From Metabacillus dongyingensis (GTDB lineage: Bacteria > Bacillota > Bacilli > Bacillales > Bacillaceae), in contig NZ_CP082944.1 in NCBI RefSeq assembly GCF_019933155.2, positions 1,862,001-1,926,000 on the forward strand: a DNA stretch of 64,000 nt, given 5' to 3'. The notes below the pieces were generated by a model. That model was given only the letters and a program-made list of their open reading frames with translations, had not been told where the DNA came from and searched no databases. The position numbers and the translations under genes are program-made. Below are positions 34,166 through 44,585 of this stretch, in pieces (the stretch's first letter is position 1; the number at the start of each line of letters is the position of its first letter).

Positions 34166-36265
34166 ATGTTTAAAAATTTATTTGGAGTACTCCAAAAAAT
34201 TGGTAAAGCTCTTATGCTTCCAGTAGCGATTTTGCCTGCTGCAGGTATCCTGCTCGCATTCGGTAATGCGATGCAAAATCCGGAGCTCACATCAAAAGTT
34301 CCATTCTTAACAAATGAAATTGTACAGCTTGTTGCAAAAGTAATGGAATCTTCAGGTGATATTGTCTTTGCAAATCTTCCGCTTCTATTTGCGGTGGGTG
34401 TAGCGATTGGCCTTGCCAATGGTGATGGGGTTGCAGGTCTTGCAGCAATCATAGGATACTTAATTATGAATGCAACCATGAGTGCTGTGCTGCTTCAAAC
34501 AGGGAAAATTCCAAGCGATGCTGTAGAGCTTGCGCAATTCTTCCAGCAGCTTCATCCTGAATATGCGAGAGTCCTCGGAATGCCAACCTTGCAGACCGGT
34601 GTCTTTGGCGGTATTATCGTCGGGGTTCTCGGTGCATACATGTACAACAAATTCTTTAAAATTGAATTGCCTCAATATTTAGGTTTCTTCGCAGGAAAGC
34701 GTTTCGTTCCAATTATGACGGCTGTTTCTGCAGTAGTATTAGGTTTGATTATGCTATTTATCTGGCCGCCGATTCAAGGTGGATTAAACGCCTTCTCAAC
34801 AGGGCTGCTTGAATCCAATAAAACATTGGCAGCGTTCGTATTCGGTTTAATCGAACGTTCATTAATTCCTTTTGGTCTTCATCATATTTTCTATTCTCCT
34901 TTCTGGTACGAGTTTGGAAACTACACTACTCAGGCAGGGGAAATTGTCCGCGGAGATCAGCGTATCTTCATGGCACAAATCAAAGATGGCGCAGAACTGA
35001 CTGCCGGTACATATATGACGGGTAAATTCCCATTCATGATGTTCGGTCTTCCTGCTGCTGCACTTGCTATCTATCATGAATCAAGACCTGAAAACAAAAA
35101 GTTTGTAGCAGGTATCATGGGTTCAGCTGCTTTAACATCTTTCTTAACAGGGATCACAGAGCCGCTTGAATTCTCATTCTTATTCGTAGCACCAATTCTA
35201 TTTGCCATTCATGCTGTCTTTGCAGGTTTGTCTTTCATGACGATGCAATTGCTTGATGTGAAAATCGGGATGACATTCTCAGGAGGAGTCATTGACTACT
35301 TCCTGTTCGGCATCCTTCCAAACAGAACAGACTGGTGGCTTGTTATTCCAGTAGGTTTAGTATTCTCAGTGATTTACTACTTCGGATTCCGTTTTGCGAT
35401 CCGCAAGTTCAACCTTAAAACACCTGGACGCGAGGATGCTGAAGCAGAAACAGAAGATGATAAAGCAGGCGAAAATGCTGGGGATCTTCCATATAACATT
35501 CTTGAGTCTTTAGGCGGAAGCTCAAATATCAAGCACCTTGACGCTTGTATCACCCGCCTTCGTGTAACGGTTAATGATGTAAAAGCAGTCGATAAAAACC
35601 GCTTAAAACGTTTAGGAGCAGCAGGAGTCCTTGAAGTTGGAAACAACATTCAGGCAATATACGGTCCTAAATCGGATAACCTGAAAACACAAATTCAAGA
35701 TGTGATGTCAGGCAAAACGCCTCGCCCGACTAAACCTGTTTCAGCTGAAAAAGAAGTTCAGGAGCAAGTTGAGGACGTTGTTGCAGGACCTCTTAAAAAC
35801 GAAGTAAGCGAATTTTCATTTGTTTCTCCTTTAACAGGTGACATTCATCCAATCACAGAAGTGCCTGATCAAGTATTCTCAGGAAAAATGATGGGTGATG
35901 GTTTTGCGATTACGCCTGCTGACGGCACGATCGTTTCACCGGTTGACGGCAAAATATTAAATGTATTCCCTACTAAGCACGCAATTGGCCTTGAATCAGA
36001 AAGCGGCAACGAGATCTTAATTCATGTCGGAATTGATACTGTGAACCTTAAAGGGGAAGGCTTCGAAGCATTTGTTAAAGAAGGTGACATTGTCACTAAA
36101 GGACAAAAACTGCTCCAAGTAGACTTGGAATTCGTTAAGCAAAATGCTCCTTCTATTATGACGCCGATTGTTTTCACGAATTTAAATGAAGGCGAATCTG
36201 TCGTAATAAAATCATCCGGCAGTGTGAAAGCAGGAGAAGAAAACATCATTTCTATAGAAAAATAA
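34166..36265 (+). CDS. ptsG: PTS glucose transporter EIICBA
   Basis: 699 aa from ATG 34166, set by AAGGAGG; the longer frame from 34112 is not used. EIIC membrane domain about 1-410 with [16 protein letters not shown] about 445-525 with the phospho-cysteine in [16 protein letters not shown] about 560-690 with the phospho-histidine in [13 protein letters not shown]. It imports glucose with phosphorylation. It is followed by ptsH and ptsI, the full B. subtilis order. Confidence 0.96.
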   Translation: MFKNLFGVLQKIGKALMLPVAILPAAGILLAFGNAMQNPELTSKVPFLTNEIVQLVAKVMESSGDIVFANLPLLFAVGVAIGLANGDGVAGLAAIIGYLIMNATMSAVLLQTGKIPSDAVELAQFFQQLHPEYARVLGMPTLQTGVFGGIIVGVLGAYMYNKFFKIELPQYLGFFAGKRFVPIMTAVSAVVLGLIMLFIWPPIQGGLNAFSTGLLESNKTLAAFVFGLIERSLIPFGLHHIFYSPFWYEFGNYTTQAGEIVRGDQRIFMAQIKDGAELTAGTYMTGKFPFMMFGLPAAALAIYHESRPENKKFVAGIMGSAALTSFLTGITEPLEFSFLFVAPILFAIHAVFAGLSFMTMQLLDVKIGMTFSGGVIDYFLFGILPNRTDWWLVIPVGLVFSVIYYFGFRFAIRKFNLKTPGREDAEAETEDDKAGENAGDLPYNILESLGGSSNIKHLDACITRLRVTVNDVKAVDKNRLKRLGAAGVLEVGNNIQAIYGPKSDNLKTQIQDVMSGKTPRPTKPVSAEKEVQEQVEDVVAGPLKNEVSEFSFVSPLTGDIHPITEVPDQVFSGKMMGDGFAITPADGTIVSPVDGKILNVFPTKHAIGLESESGNEILIHVGIDTVNLKGEGFEAFVKEGDIVTKGQKLLQVDLEFVKQNAPSIMTPIVFTNLNEGESVVIKSSGSVKAGEENIISIEK

Positions 36266-36277
36266 AATGAATGAGGT

Positions 36278-36304
36278 CGCATCACTTGTCAATCATGTGA
36301 TGCG
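36278..36304 (+). other. intercistronic hairpin between ptsG and ptsH
   Basis: CGCATCAC and GTGATGCG pair around an 11-base loop. There is no T run, so it is more likely a processing or stability element than a full terminator, allowing higher ptsHI expression. Confidence 0.6.
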
Positions 36305-36364
36305 GCTGTTATGATAATATATTGTGTACTAGCTTTATTTAAATATGAAGGAGATTGATTAATT

Positions 36365-36631
36365 ATGGCAGAGAAAACGTTTAAAGTAACAGCAGAATCA
36401 GGAATCCACGCACGTCCGGCTACAGTGCTTGTTCAAACAGCAAGCAAATTTGATGCAGATGTGAACTTAGCATATAATGGCAAAACAGTTAACTTAAAAT
36501 CAATCATGGGTGTTATGTCTTTAGGAATCGCTAAAGATTCAGAAATCACAATTTCTGCAGCAGGTTCAGACGAAAACGATGCAATCGCAGCTCTTGAAGA
36601 AACAATGAAAAAAGAAGGCTTAGGCGAATAA
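36365..36631 (+). CDS. ptsH: phosphocarrier protein HPr
   Basis: 88 aa, the standard HPr length. His15 in SGIHARPAT accepts phosphate from enzyme I; Ser46 in [10 protein letters not shown] is the HPr kinase site that makes HPr a CcpA corepressor. Ribosome site GAAGGAG. The stop overlaps the ptsI start by one base. Confidence 0.97.
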   Translation: MAEKTFKVTAESGIHARPATVLVQTASKFDADVNLAYNGKTVNLKSIMGVMSLGIAKDSEITISAAGSDENDAIAALEETMKKEGLGE

Positions 36632-38346
36632 TGCTCGAATTAAAAGGGATCGGAGCTTCAGCTGGGATCGCGATTGCAAAAGCTTACCGCTTAGAAGAAC
36701 CAGATCTGACAGTATCAAAAAAAGAAGTAGCAGATAAAACTGCTGAAGTTCTTCGTTTTGATGAAGCCATCCAAAAATCAAAATCAGAGCTTTTAAAAAT
36801 TAAAGAGCATGCATTCAGAGAATTAGGTGCAGATAAAGCTGAAATTTTTGAAGCTCATATCTTAGTTTTAAGCGACCCAGAATTGCTTAACCCGGTTAAA
36901 GATAAAATCAGCAGTGAAGCAGTTAATGCTGAATTTGCAATGAAAGAAACGGCTGATATGTTTGTAAGTATGTTCGAGTCTATGGATAACGAATATATGA
37001 AAGAGCGTGCAGCTGATATCCGCGATGTTACGAAACGTGTGATCGGACACTTGCTTGGCGTTGAGATACCAAACCCGAGCATGATTTCTGAAGAAGTAAT
37101 CATCATTGCAGAAGATTTAACACCTTCTGACACTGCGCAGCTGAATCGTCAGTATGTATTAGGTTTTACAACTGATATCGGCGGCAGAACATCACATTCA
37201 GCCATCATGGCTCGTTCAATGGAGATCCCTGCAGTAGTAGGAACAAAAACAGCTACAGCTGACATTAAAAATGGCGACATCGTCATTGTTGATGGAATTG
37301 ATGGAGATGTTATTGTAAATCCTTCTGAGGATGTAGTTGCAGGCTTTGAAAAGAAAAAAGCTCAATACGAAGTGCAAAAAGCGGAGTGGGCGAAACTTGT
37401 AAATGAAGAAACGGTAACAAAAGACGGACAGCACGTTGAGCTTGCAGCCAATATTGGCACGCCTGACGATGTTCGCGGCGTTCTTGAGAACGGCGGAGAA
37501 GCAGTTGGTCTATACCGTACAGAATTCCTTTACATGGGACGCGATCAGCTTCCGACTGAAGATGAACAGTTCGAAGCATATAAAGCTGTGCTTGAGCGCA
37601 TGGAAGGCAAGCCGGTTGTTGTTCGCACCCTTGACATTGGCGGAGACAAAGAGCTTCCATACTTGAATCTGCCTAAAGAAATGAATCCATTCCTTGGTTT
37701 CCGTGCGATTCGCCTTTGCTTAGAAGAGCAGGAAATTTTCCGCACTCAATTGCGTGCATTGCTTCGTGCAAGCACGTTCGGCAACTTGAAAATCATGTTC
37801 CCGATGATTGCAGTTGTAGACGAGTTCAGACAGGCTAAAGCCATTCTTTTAGAAGAAAAGCAAAAGCTTGTCAATGAAGGTGTGCAAGTTTCAGATAACA
37901 TTGAAATTGGAATGATGGTTGAAATTCCTTCAACTGCTGTTCTTGCAGATCAATTTGCTAAAGATGTTGACTTCTTCAGCATCGGAACAAATGACCTGAT
38001 TCAATACACAATGGCTGCTGACCGTATGAACGAGCGTGTTTCATATTTGTATCAGCCTTATAATCCTGCCATTCTTCGTCTTGTGACGCTTGTCATTGAA
38101 GCAGCTCACAAAGAAGGCAAATGGGTAGGAATGTGCGGAGAAATGGCTGGCGATCCGCTTGCGATTCCAGTGCTTCTTGGTCTGGGACTTGATGAGTTCT
38201 CTATGAGTGCAACATCTATCCTTCCAGCACGTTCTCTTATTAAAAATCTTTCAAAAGAAGAGGCAGCAAGCTTCAAAGAAGAAATTCTTTCTATGAGCAC
38301 AACAGAAGAAGTTGTTGCATTTGTGAAAACGAAATTTAATCTTTAA
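36631..38346 (+). CDS. ptsI: PTS enzyme I (phosphoenolpyruvate-protein phosphotransferase)
   Basis: 571 aa starting [19 protein letters not shown]. The active His lies in [21 protein letters not shown] (about residue 190). The C-terminal PEP-binding barrel carries [12 protein letters not shown], the loop around [17 protein letters not shown] and the cysteine motif GMCGEMAGD. It takes phosphate from PEP and passes it to HPr. Translationally coupled to ptsH and closed by a terminator at 38356. Confidence 0.97.
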   Translation: MLELKGIGASAGIAIAKAYRLEEPDLTVSKKEVADKTAEVLRFDEAIQKSKSELLKIKEHAFRELGADKAEIFEAHILVLSDPELLNPVKDKISSEAVNAEFAMKETADMFVSMFESMDNEYMKERAADIRDVTKRVIGHLLGVEIPNPSMISEEVIIIAEDLTPSDTAQLNRQYVLGFTTDIGGRTSHSAIMARSMEIPAVVGTKTATADIKNGDIVIVDGIDGDVIVNPSEDVVAGFEKKKAQYEVQKAEWAKLVNEETVTKDGQHVELAANIGTPDDVRGVLENGGEAVGLYRTEFLYMGRDQLPTEDEQFEAYKAVLERMEGKPVVVRTLDIGGDKELPYLNLPKEMNPFLGFRAIRLCLEEQEIFRTQLRALLRASTFGNLKIMFPMIAVVDEFRQAKAILLEEKQKLVNEGVQVSDNIEIGMMVEIPSTAVLADQFAKDVDFFSIGTNDLIQYTMAADRMNERVSYLYQPYNPAILRLVTLVIEAAHKEGKWVGMCGEMAGDPLAIPVLLGLGLDEFSMSATSILPARSLIKNLSKEEAASFKEEILSMSTTEEVVAFVKTKFNL

Positions 38347-38355
38347 TTTGAAATG

Positions 38356-38385
38356 AAAAAGACCTGCTTAAGCAGGTCTTTTTTT
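38356..38385 (+). terminator. rho-independent terminator of the pts operon
   Basis: AAAAAGACCTGCTT and AAGCAGGTCTTTTT form a perfect hairpin with seven T. Confidence 0.93.
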
Positions 38386-38500
38386 GTAGCAATAAGGCCT
38401 ATTTCTTTTTATTCACTAAGGGTAATAAACGTAATTTTCCCACGCTTAAATCCTTCTGTGTTAAAATAGTCTCGAATGCAGATAGAATGGGGAAGATTTT

Positions 38501-40039
38501 TTGGAACGGATAGAAGATCAAGTTCTTCGGAAAAAGCTTTTTTTGCAGTCCATGTGGATTATCTTTATCCTGGACGCACTATTTATTTTATTCATAGAGA
38601 GAAGTCTTAAGTATTATCCTATTGTGATGGTTTTCGCAGGGATTTTTCTTGGCTATACACTAATCCTCAGGTTCATAAAAAAGGATTCTTTTTTTGTTTG
38701 GAGCTCACTCGCTCTTATATACAGCTATTTATTTGCCTTGAATTATACAGATCCCTATATTGTAAATTTTATTTTCCTGCTGTTTCCGGTTATTTTCAGC
38801 GCTGTTTTTCAGAAAATGACCTATTTATTTATAACAGGTGCGATAACCATATGCAGCCAGTTTTATTTTTTTCTGAGCAACTATGAGATTATCTCAACTT
38901 CTTTTGAAAGAATAGACGTAATGTATTACGTATTTTTCGCGGTCATTATTGTAGTAATTCTTAGCTATTATATTCGTTTTATTAATTTTCTGTGGACCAA
39001 AGTTCAGCTCCAAAATGACTTGATTTCAAGCAATTTGAGAACAACTGAGGCAAAGTTTGACCTGATATTTTCACAGAGCCATGATGCTATTGCCATTATT
39101 GGACCGGATCAAACAGTCAGGGCTGTTAATCCCGCGTTTTTAAATCTGTACGGATGGAGTGAAGGTGAAGTTGTCGGAAGCATTTATCCTTATCAGACCG
39201 GGAGCGAATCAGGAGTCACTTCCCGTAGAGACAGGACAAAATCAGGTTCTGCAGTAGAAGTGGAGGTAACAACAACTCCGCTGTTCAGCCATGCAAACGA
39301 ACTGATTGCCTTTTGTGAAATGATTCGGGATGTGACTGACAAAAAAGCTGATGAGCTCGCACTTTTTCAGCAGGAAAAGCTAAACGTAGCGGGTCAAATG
39401 GCTGCTGGAGTGGCACACGAAATCAGAAATCCGCTCACGGTGATTCAAGGTTTTCTTCAAATGATGGATGAAAAAAAGGAAATCATTGACCCTCATTACA
39501 CTAAAATCATGCTTGAAGAGCTGAAGCGCATGAACAGTATAGTCAGCGAGTTTCTAATCCTTTCAAAGCCGCAGGCAGTTCATGAAAAAGAAATAAATAT
39601 GAGAGTACTGATCGATTCAATGATCCGTTTTTTCTCAACAGAAAGCGCGCTTAGAAACATTGGCATTGAGTTTAAGTGCAAAGGTGAACTCCCCGCTGTT
39701 CAAGGAGATGAAAATCAGCTTAAGCAGGTGCTGATCAATCTTCTGAAAAATGCGTTTGATGCTATGTCTAAAGGCGGAAAAATAATTGTGGACGCTCAAG
39801 CTGAAAATGACATCGTTAAAATCACGATCACAGATCAAGGGCCTGGCATTCCGGCTGATCTAATAAGCCAGGTGACAAAACCTTTCTTTACCACAAAAGA
39901 AAAAGGAACTGGTTTAGGCTTAGTCATTACGGAAAAAATTATCCGGCAGCATAATGGAAACATAACAATCACAAGCCAAATAGGCGAAGGAACAACGGTC
40001 ATCGTTACTTTTCCTGTATCACATTCCTTAATAAGGTGA
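38501..40039 (+). CDS. membrane PAS sensor histidine kinase, sporulation-kinase type
   Basis: 512 aa from TTG 38501 after GGGGAAG. Six or so membrane helices in residues 1-165, a PAS domain at about 180-290, HisKA with phospho-acceptor His306 in AAGVAHEIRNPLTVIQGF, and a HATPase domain with N, G1 and G2 boxes (NLLKNAFDAM, DQGPGIP, GTGLGL). No response regulator adjoins, as expected for kinases feeding the Spo0F phosphorelay. It lies between ptsI and splA. It could be a KinD/KinE- or KinB-like kinase, but I cannot name an orthologue. Confidence 0.85.
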   Translation: MERIEDQVLRKKLFLQSMWIIFILDALFILFIERSLKYYPIVMVFAGIFLGYTLILRFIKKDSFFVWSSLALIYSYLFALNYTDPYIVNFIFLLFPVIFSAVFQKMTYLFITGAITICSQFYFFLSNYEIISTSFERIDVMYYVFFAVIIVVILSYYIRFINFLWTKVQLQNDLISSNLRTTEAKFDLIFSQSHDAIAIIGPDQTVRAVNPAFLNLYGWSEGEVVGSIYPYQTGSESGVTSRRDRTKSGSAVEVEVTTTPLFSHANELIAFCEMIRDVTDKKADELALFQQEKLNVAGQMAAGVAHEIRNPLTVIQGFLQMMDEKKEIIDPHYTKIMLEELKRMNSIVSEFLILSKPQAVHEKEINMRVLIDSMIRFFSTESALRNIGIEFKCKGELPAVQGDENQLKQVLINLLKNAFDAMSKGGKIIVDAQAENDIVKITITDQGPGIPADLISQVTKPFFTTKEKGTGLGLVITEKIIRQHNGNITITSQIGEGTTVIVTFPVSHSLIR

Positions 40040-40077
40040 AACTAACATCATCAAGCGCAAAAGAAAGGTGATGAAAA

Positions 40078-40320
40078 GTGGAAAAGAAAGACGTAAATGC
40101 AGGAGACAAGGTATACGTCATCTACCGCAATCCGCATGCAGCAAATGTAGCCAATATCCAGCAGGCTGAAATCGTGGAACATCCGAATCACCCTGGTGAA
40201 AAAGCCTTATTTATTCATGATTCCTATCATTTATTAGATGAAGAGGACGCAATCTTCCCTTCATATTCAGATGCGGAAGTGATGTACAATAAGCTGTTTG
40301 ATTATGAACAATATGAGTAG
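40078..40320 (+). CDS. splA: SplA, TRAP-like regulator of the spore photoproduct lyase operon
   Basis: 80 aa from GTG 40078 after AAAGGTGAT. The sequence VNAGDKVYVIYRNPHAANVA and EDAIFPSYSDAEVMYNKLF matches SplA, a small protein related to TRAP that lowers splAB expression in B. subtilis. It is 39 bases after the kinase gene. Between it and splB there is a terminator-like hairpin and a repeat copy, an unusually long gap for this pair. Confidence 0.9.
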   Translation: MEKKDVNAGDKVYVIYRNPHAANVANIQQAEIVEHPNHPGEKALFIHDSYHLLDEEDAIFPSYSDAEVMYNKLFDYEQYE

Positions 40321-40324
40321 AAAA

Positions 40325-40353
40325 CACTGCAGCTGGCTGGCTGCGGTTTTTTT
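40325..40353 (+). terminator. terminator-like hairpin between splA and splB
   Basis: GCAGC pairs with GCTGC around TGGCTG, extended by weaker pairs, and a seven-T run follows. It could attenuate splB transcription. Confidence 0.65.
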
Positions 40354-40360
40354 GGATGTG

Positions 40361-40480
40361 TGTGTGTTGGGACAGATTTGGAAAAACGGATTCGCCCAAA
40401 AACAAACCCGGACTTTTCTGTCGGATCCTTATCTGTCTGTCGGAGCTGAACAGTCGGTTCCGCATTTCTGTATAGGAAAA
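40361..40480. repeat. dispersed intergenic repeat, copy 2
   Basis: Contains AAACCCGGACTTTTCTGTCGG, shortened here to its core CCCGGACTTTTCTGTCGGAT, then CTTATCTGTCTGTCGGAGCT and GGTTCCGCATTTCT. The same elements in the same order occur in the copies at 43561, 54815 and 59121. Confidence 0.8.
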
Positions 40481-40553
40481 TTTTAAAAAGGATATGAACC
40501 ATGCTGATAACAAAGGTTAATGGTATACCGCTTTAGTTAAAGGAAGTGTATTC

Positions 40554-41582
40554 ATGGTTAAACCATTTGTGCCGCAGCTTGTCTATATTGAGCCTAGAGC
40601 GCTTGAATATCCGCTTGGGATTGAGCTAAAAGAGAAATTTGAAAAAATGGGACTTGAAATCAGAGAAACGACTTCACATAATCAAGTGAGAAATATACCG
40701 GGCAATAACCATCTGCAGCAGTACAGAAATGCAAAATCCACTCTTGTGGTAGGAGTTCGAAAAACACTGGACTTTGATTCTTCAAAACCATCTGCTGAAT
40801 ATGCGATACCGCTTGCAACAGGGTGTATGGGGCATTGTCATTACTGTTATCTGCAGACAACTATGGGCTCCAAACCTTATATCCGCACATATGTGAATAC
40901 AGAAGAAATCTTTCAGCGGGCACAGGAATATATGGTTGAACGCACACCGCAGATTACCCGGTTTGAAGCATCCTGTACGTCTGATATCGTCGGGATTGAT
41001 CATTTAACCCATTCGCTAAAAAGAGCGATTGAATTCTTCGGGAACACGGATATGGGCCGATTGCGCTTTGTCACAAAGTTTCATCATGTGGATCATTTGC
41101 TTGATGCAGATCATAAAGGAAAAACACGTTTTCGCTTCAGTATCAATGCCAATTTTGTGATTAAAAATTTTGAACCAGGCACATCGCCGCTGAATAAACG
41201 TCTAGAAGCAGCCGTCAAGGTAGCGGGGGCAGGATACCCGCTCGGATTTATTGTGGCGCCTATTTATATTCATGAAGGATGGCGGGAAGGGTATTACGAA
41301 TTGTTTTCGAAACTTGATCAGCTTTTGCCTGAAGAAACACGGGATGATATCACATTTGAAATGATCCAGCACCGGTTTACAAAGCCTGCCAAGCGCGTCA
41401 TTGAAAAAAATTATCCAAAATCAAAGCTCGAGATGAATGAAGATGACCGCCGCTACAAATGGGGAAGATACGGAATCGGCAAATATATTTATCAAAAAGA
41501 TGAGGAAGCTGATTTAAGAGAAACACTTGAAAAGTATATTGATGACTTCTTTCCAAATGCAAAGATTGAATACTTCACTTAG
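40554..41582 (+). CDS. splB: spore photoproduct lyase
   Basis: 342 aa, the usual length. Radical-SAM cysteines Cys91, Cys95 and Cys98 are in TGCMGHCHYCYLQ and bind the iron-sulphur cluster. A further conserved cysteine lies in FEASCTSDIVG and may be the hydrogen-donor residue. The enzyme repairs the UV-induced spore thymine dimer during germination. The ribosome site AAAGGAAG precedes the ATG. In B. subtilis it is SigG-dependent. Confidence 0.96.
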   Translation: MVKPFVPQLVYIEPRALEYPLGIELKEKFEKMGLEIRETTSHNQVRNIPGNNHLQQYRNAKSTLVVGVRKTLDFDSSKPSAEYAIPLATGCMGHCHYCYLQTTMGSKPYIRTYVNTEEIFQRAQEYMVERTPQITRFEASCTSDIVGIDHLTHSLKRAIEFFGNTDMGRLRFVTKFHHVDHLLDADHKGKTRFRFSINANFVIKNFEPGTSPLNKRLEAAVKVAGAGYPLGFIVAPIYIHEGWREGYYELFSKLDQLLPEETRDDITFEMIQHRFTKPAKRVIEKNYPKSKLEMNEDDRRYKWGRYGIGKYIYQKDEEADLRETLEKYIDDFFPNAKIEYFT

Positions 41583-41691
41583 AAAACAAGGTGTGCAGCC
41601 CTTGTTTTTTCTATTTTCTGAATCCTTATTTAAGCAAAATACAAGTAAGACTGTTACTATAATAATGAGAAAAATAATGGGAGTGTTAGCT

Positions 41692-42477
41692 ATGGAACTC
41701 GGATTAAAAGGAAAAGTGGCTCTAGTTGCAGCATCAAGTCAAGGATTAGGAAGAGCTATTGCTGAAGAGCTTGTAAAAGAAGGCGCGAGCGTCATGATAA
41801 CAAGCAGAAACCCTGATAAGCTACATAAAGTGAAAAATGAGCTTTCTGAAAAAGGTACTGGCCTCGTAGAATATAAAGCATGCGATTTATCAAATGCAGA
41901 TGAGATCAGCCAGCTGGTGGAAGAAACGGTGAAACGTTTTGGAACGATTGATTTTCTTGTGAATAATGCAGGCGGTCCCCCTTCAGGACTATTTGAGCAA
42001 ATGAGTGATGAGGACTGGCAAAAATCGTTCGAGTTAAATCTATTAAGTCATGTGCGTTTAATTCGTTCTGTTTTACCCTATATGAGAGGCAAGGGCGGGA
42101 AAATTGTAAACATCGCCTCCTCCTCAGTAAAAGAACCAATACCAGGTTTGATTTTATCAAATACGTTCCGTCTTGGAATTGTCGGATTAACTAAAACACT
42201 GGCATCAGAACTTGCCCCTTATCAAATCTTGATCAACACAGTAGCACCGGGCAGAATTTCAACGGACAGAGTCGCTTCTCTAGATCAGGCTGCAGCAGAT
42301 AAGAATGGCATCAGCGTCAGTGAAGTGGAAGAAGAAGTAAAGCGGAAAATTCCTGCAGGACGCTACGGGAAACCGTCCGAGTTTGCAGCCTATGTTCTTT
42401 TCTTGCTCTCAGATGCCAACAGTTATGTAACTGGGCAGACACACCTGGTTGACGGCGGAATGGTGAAATCTGTTTAA
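41692..42477 (+). CDS. SDR-family protein of the BKR-like group lacking the catalytic Tyr/Lys
   Basis: 261 aa from ATG 41692 after GGGAG; a longer frame from 41527 overlaps splB and is not used. The cofactor motif is altered from TGxxxGxG to AASSQGLGRAI, and the structural NNAG motif is intact (NNAGG). At the position of the active YxxxK the sequence reads LSNTFRLGIVGLTK, so Tyr and Lys are replaced. This matches a known divergent SDR group lacking the canonical active site. It may bind NAD(P) without classical dehydrogenase chemistry. Confidence 0.85.
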   Translation: MELGLKGKVALVAASSQGLGRAIAEELVKEGASVMITSRNPDKLHKVKNELSEKGTGLVEYKACDLSNADEISQLVEETVKRFGTIDFLVNNAGGPPSGLFEQMSDEDWQKSFELNLLSHVRLIRSVLPYMRGKGGKIVNIASSSVKEPIPGLILSNTFRLGIVGLTKTLASELAPYQILINTVAPGRISTDRVASLDQAAADKNGISVSEVEEEVKRKIPAGRYGKPSEFAAYVLFLLSDANSYVTGQTHLVDGGMVKSV

Positions 42478-42554
42478 TAAGTGTTAATTTGTATAGGATT
42501 TGCTGCCCTGAAGAAAACTAAATCAGATAATCCAATACTGAGGGTGGCATATAT

Positions 42555-43028
42555 ATGGCGATCGTACTCGCTGTGATCTTATTATGGTTTGCAATACACT
42601 TGTACGTTTTCTTTCCAAAAAAAATGAATGGTCTTGAATCCATTTTTGTTTTTATGATTCTTTCTATTGTAAATAACAGCTTTTGTTCCGTCATTATGGA
42701 AAATCTGGAGTGGGCAAAAGCATATGAGACTCCTACTGCATTGACAGTTATTATTTTGCAGAGAATTCTTATCATCCCCACTCTTTTCCTTATGATTGTC
42801 CATGTTTATTTCAGGCTGAAGAAATCGATCGCAAAACTAATTCTGCTGTTCTTTTCTATTTCATTAATTTTCGCAATGGAAGAACTTTGCTCCTATTTTC
42901 AAATTATGAATTATCTTGAGAATAGATGGCTGATACCTGTTCTGCATTCGTCCTTGTTATACTTTTTCGGAGTCGCTGCACTCATTGTGTTTCGCCCAAT
43001 CTTAAAAAAGGGGGTCACAATGCGATGA
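42555..43028 (+). CDS. CBO0543-like membrane protein, first of a pair
   Basis: 157 aa with about five hydrophobic helices, starting MAIVLAVILLWFAIHLYVFF. FPKKMNGLESIFVFMILSIVNNS near the N-terminus and FAMEELCSYF in the second half fit the group annotated as CBO0543 family. The next gene overlaps its stop by four bases and is of similar type, so the two are coupled. Function unknown. Confidence 0.7.
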   Translation: MAIVLAVILLWFAIHLYVFFPKKMNGLESIFVFMILSIVNNSFCSVIMENLEWAKAYETPTALTVIILQRILIIPTLFLMIVHVYFRLKKSIAKLILLFFSISLIFAMEELCSYFQIMNYLENRWLIPVLHSSLLYFFGVAALIVFRPILKKGVTMR

Positions 43029-43525
43029 TGGGCATGATGAACGAATTATATATTGTGATCACTCTTTTGACGGCACTCTGGATATCAGTGAAGCTTCCAA
43101 AAATATTTCCGCCTGCAATAACGATGCTGATCTTTACTTTCAGCGCTTTTATAGGACTTACTGCAGATCATATTTTAGACCTTCCTCCTTATGATATTTA
43201 TGATGTGAATGATTCTCCGAAATTTGAGGTTTGGGATTTTATTTATTACAGCATGTATGGTTTTTTTGGCTGCTTTTTTCTCTATCTTTACCAGCAATGG
43301 AGAATCAGGGGCATGATTACAATTGTTTATATTATCCTCTGGTCCATGTTTTCTGTTTTTTATGAATGGATTGCTGTTTTAGCCGGCATTTTTGATTTCA
43401 GCAAAGGGTATAAAATGCAATATTCCTTTCCGGTTTATCTGTTTATTCAAACTTTCCTTCTCATTTTTTTTCATTTTGTATTGAAAGAATATGTTAAGCT
43501 TAAAGAAAAGTCTTCCATCGTTTAG
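43025..43525 (+). CDS. CBO0543-like membrane protein, second of a pair
   Basis: 166 aa from ATG 43025, overlapping the stop of the previous gene (ATGATG) and set by AAAAAGGGGG. Five or so hydrophobic helices. It shares with its partner the sequence IFPPAITMLIFTFSAFIGL and a VFYEWIAVLAG segment typical of CBO0543 proteins. Probably a membrane heteromer with the preceding protein, by inference from coupling. Confidence 0.7.
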   Translation: MMGMMNELYIVITLLTALWISVKLPKIFPPAITMLIFTFSAFIGLTADHILDLPPYDIYDVNDSPKFEVWDFIYYSMYGFFGCFFLYLYQQWRIRGMITIVYIILWSMFSVFYEWIAVLAGIFDFSKGYKMQYSFPVYLFIQTFLLIFFHFVLKEYVKLKEKSSIV

Positions 43526-43560
43526 ATGGTCTTTTGAGAGATGAATTAGTATAAGTTTTG

Positions 43561-43690
43561 CGCATTTATGGCAAGCGTAATCGCCCAGCTTTTCGGCCAG
43601 AATAAATCCGCAGGAAAGGTCAAACCCGGACTTTTCCGCCGGATTCTTATCTGTCATGCCTGAGCAAAACGGACGCTTGCGCTTTTCTAG
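43561..43690. repeat. dispersed intergenic repeat, copy 3
   Basis: Carries TTTTCGGCCAGAAT, GTCAAACCCGGACTTTTCCG, GGATTCTTATCTGTC and GACGCTTGCGCTTTTCTA, the core order of the family. It ends 20 bases before the next start codon. Confidence 0.82.
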
Positions 43691-43709
43691 TAAGAAAGGA
43701 AGATGAAAA

Positions 43710-44585
43710 ATGACTGGAGAAAAAGGTGTAATCGGTTTTATTGGGATTGGAGTAATGGGGAAGAGTATGGCAGGGCATTTGCTCAAAGATGGTTACTCGG
43801 TTTTGGTTTATACAAGAACGAAAGAAAAGGCATCTGAACTGATAGAGGCCGGTGCAGGTTGGATGGAGACGATTGAAGAGCTTGCATCCCAATCTGACTA
43901 TATTATTACAATGGTCGGCTATCCTTCTGATGTGGAAGAAATTTATTTGAGCGAAAAAGGCATTTTGAACTCTGCCAAGGAAGGTACATATGTTATAGAT
44001 ATGACTACTTCTAAGCCAAGTCTTGCAAAAAAAATCTATGAAGCAGCAATGCAGCGCCATATCCATGCCTTGGATGCACCAGTTTCAGGCGGAGATGTAG
44101 GGGCAAGAGAAGCGAGATTATCTATTATGGCAGGTGGAGATCAGGAAGCATTTGACGCATGCATGCCGATTTTTTCTGTCATTGGACAAAATATAGTGTA
44201 TCAGGGAGAAGCGGGAAGCGGTCAGCATACGAAAATGTGCAACCAGATTGCGATAGCTGCTGGCATGGTTGGAGTCAGTGAGGCCATTGCTTATGCAAAA
44301 AACGCTGGTCTCGATCCTGAAAATGTTTTAAAAAGCATTTCCGCAGGTGCAGCTGGCAGCTGGTCACTGAGCAATCTTGCACCAAGAATGCTGAAAGAGG
44401 ATTTTGAACCAGGCTTCTATGTAAAGCATTTCATAAAGGATATGGATATTGCTATTGAAGAAGCTGACCATATGAAGATGGAGGTACCAGGATTAACGTT
44501 AGCTCATTCACTCTACACAGAGCTTCAGAAAAAGGGTGAAGGTGACAGCGGCACACAGGCCCTGTACAAGCTATGGAAATCGTAA
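43710..44585 (+). CDS. ykwC: beta-hydroxyacid dehydrogenase family oxidoreductase (YkwC)
   Basis: 291 aa starting MTGEKGVIGFIGIGVMGKSM, with the N-terminal NAD(P)-binding GFIGIGVMG motif. The substrate motif DAPVSGGDVGA and the catalytic lysine region GQHTKMCNQIA are intact. The family oxidises 3-hydroxyisobutyrate and similar acids; the substrate of YkwC is not established. Downstream ykwD supports orthology. The next gene overlaps its end by 13 bases. Confidence 0.92.
   Translation: MTGEKGVIGFIGIGVMGKSMAGHLLKDGYSVLVYTRTKEKASELIEAGAGWMETIEELASQSDYIITMVGYPSDVEEIYLSEKGILNSAKEGTYVIDMTTSKPSLAKKIYEAAMQRHIHALDAPVSGGDVGAREARLSIMAGGDQEAFDACMPIFSVIGQNIVYQGEAGSGQHTKMCNQIAIAAGMVGVSEAIAYAKNAGLDPENVLKSISAGAAGSWSLSNLAPRMLKEDFEPGFYVKHFIKDMDIAIEEADHMKMEVPGLTLAHSLYTELQKKGEGDSGTQALYKLWKS

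Noticed and set aside
42555..43525. One frameshifted membrane protein split into two genes
   Set aside because: Both products have full sets of helices, the second has its own ribosome site, and the four-base overlap is typical of coupled genes.
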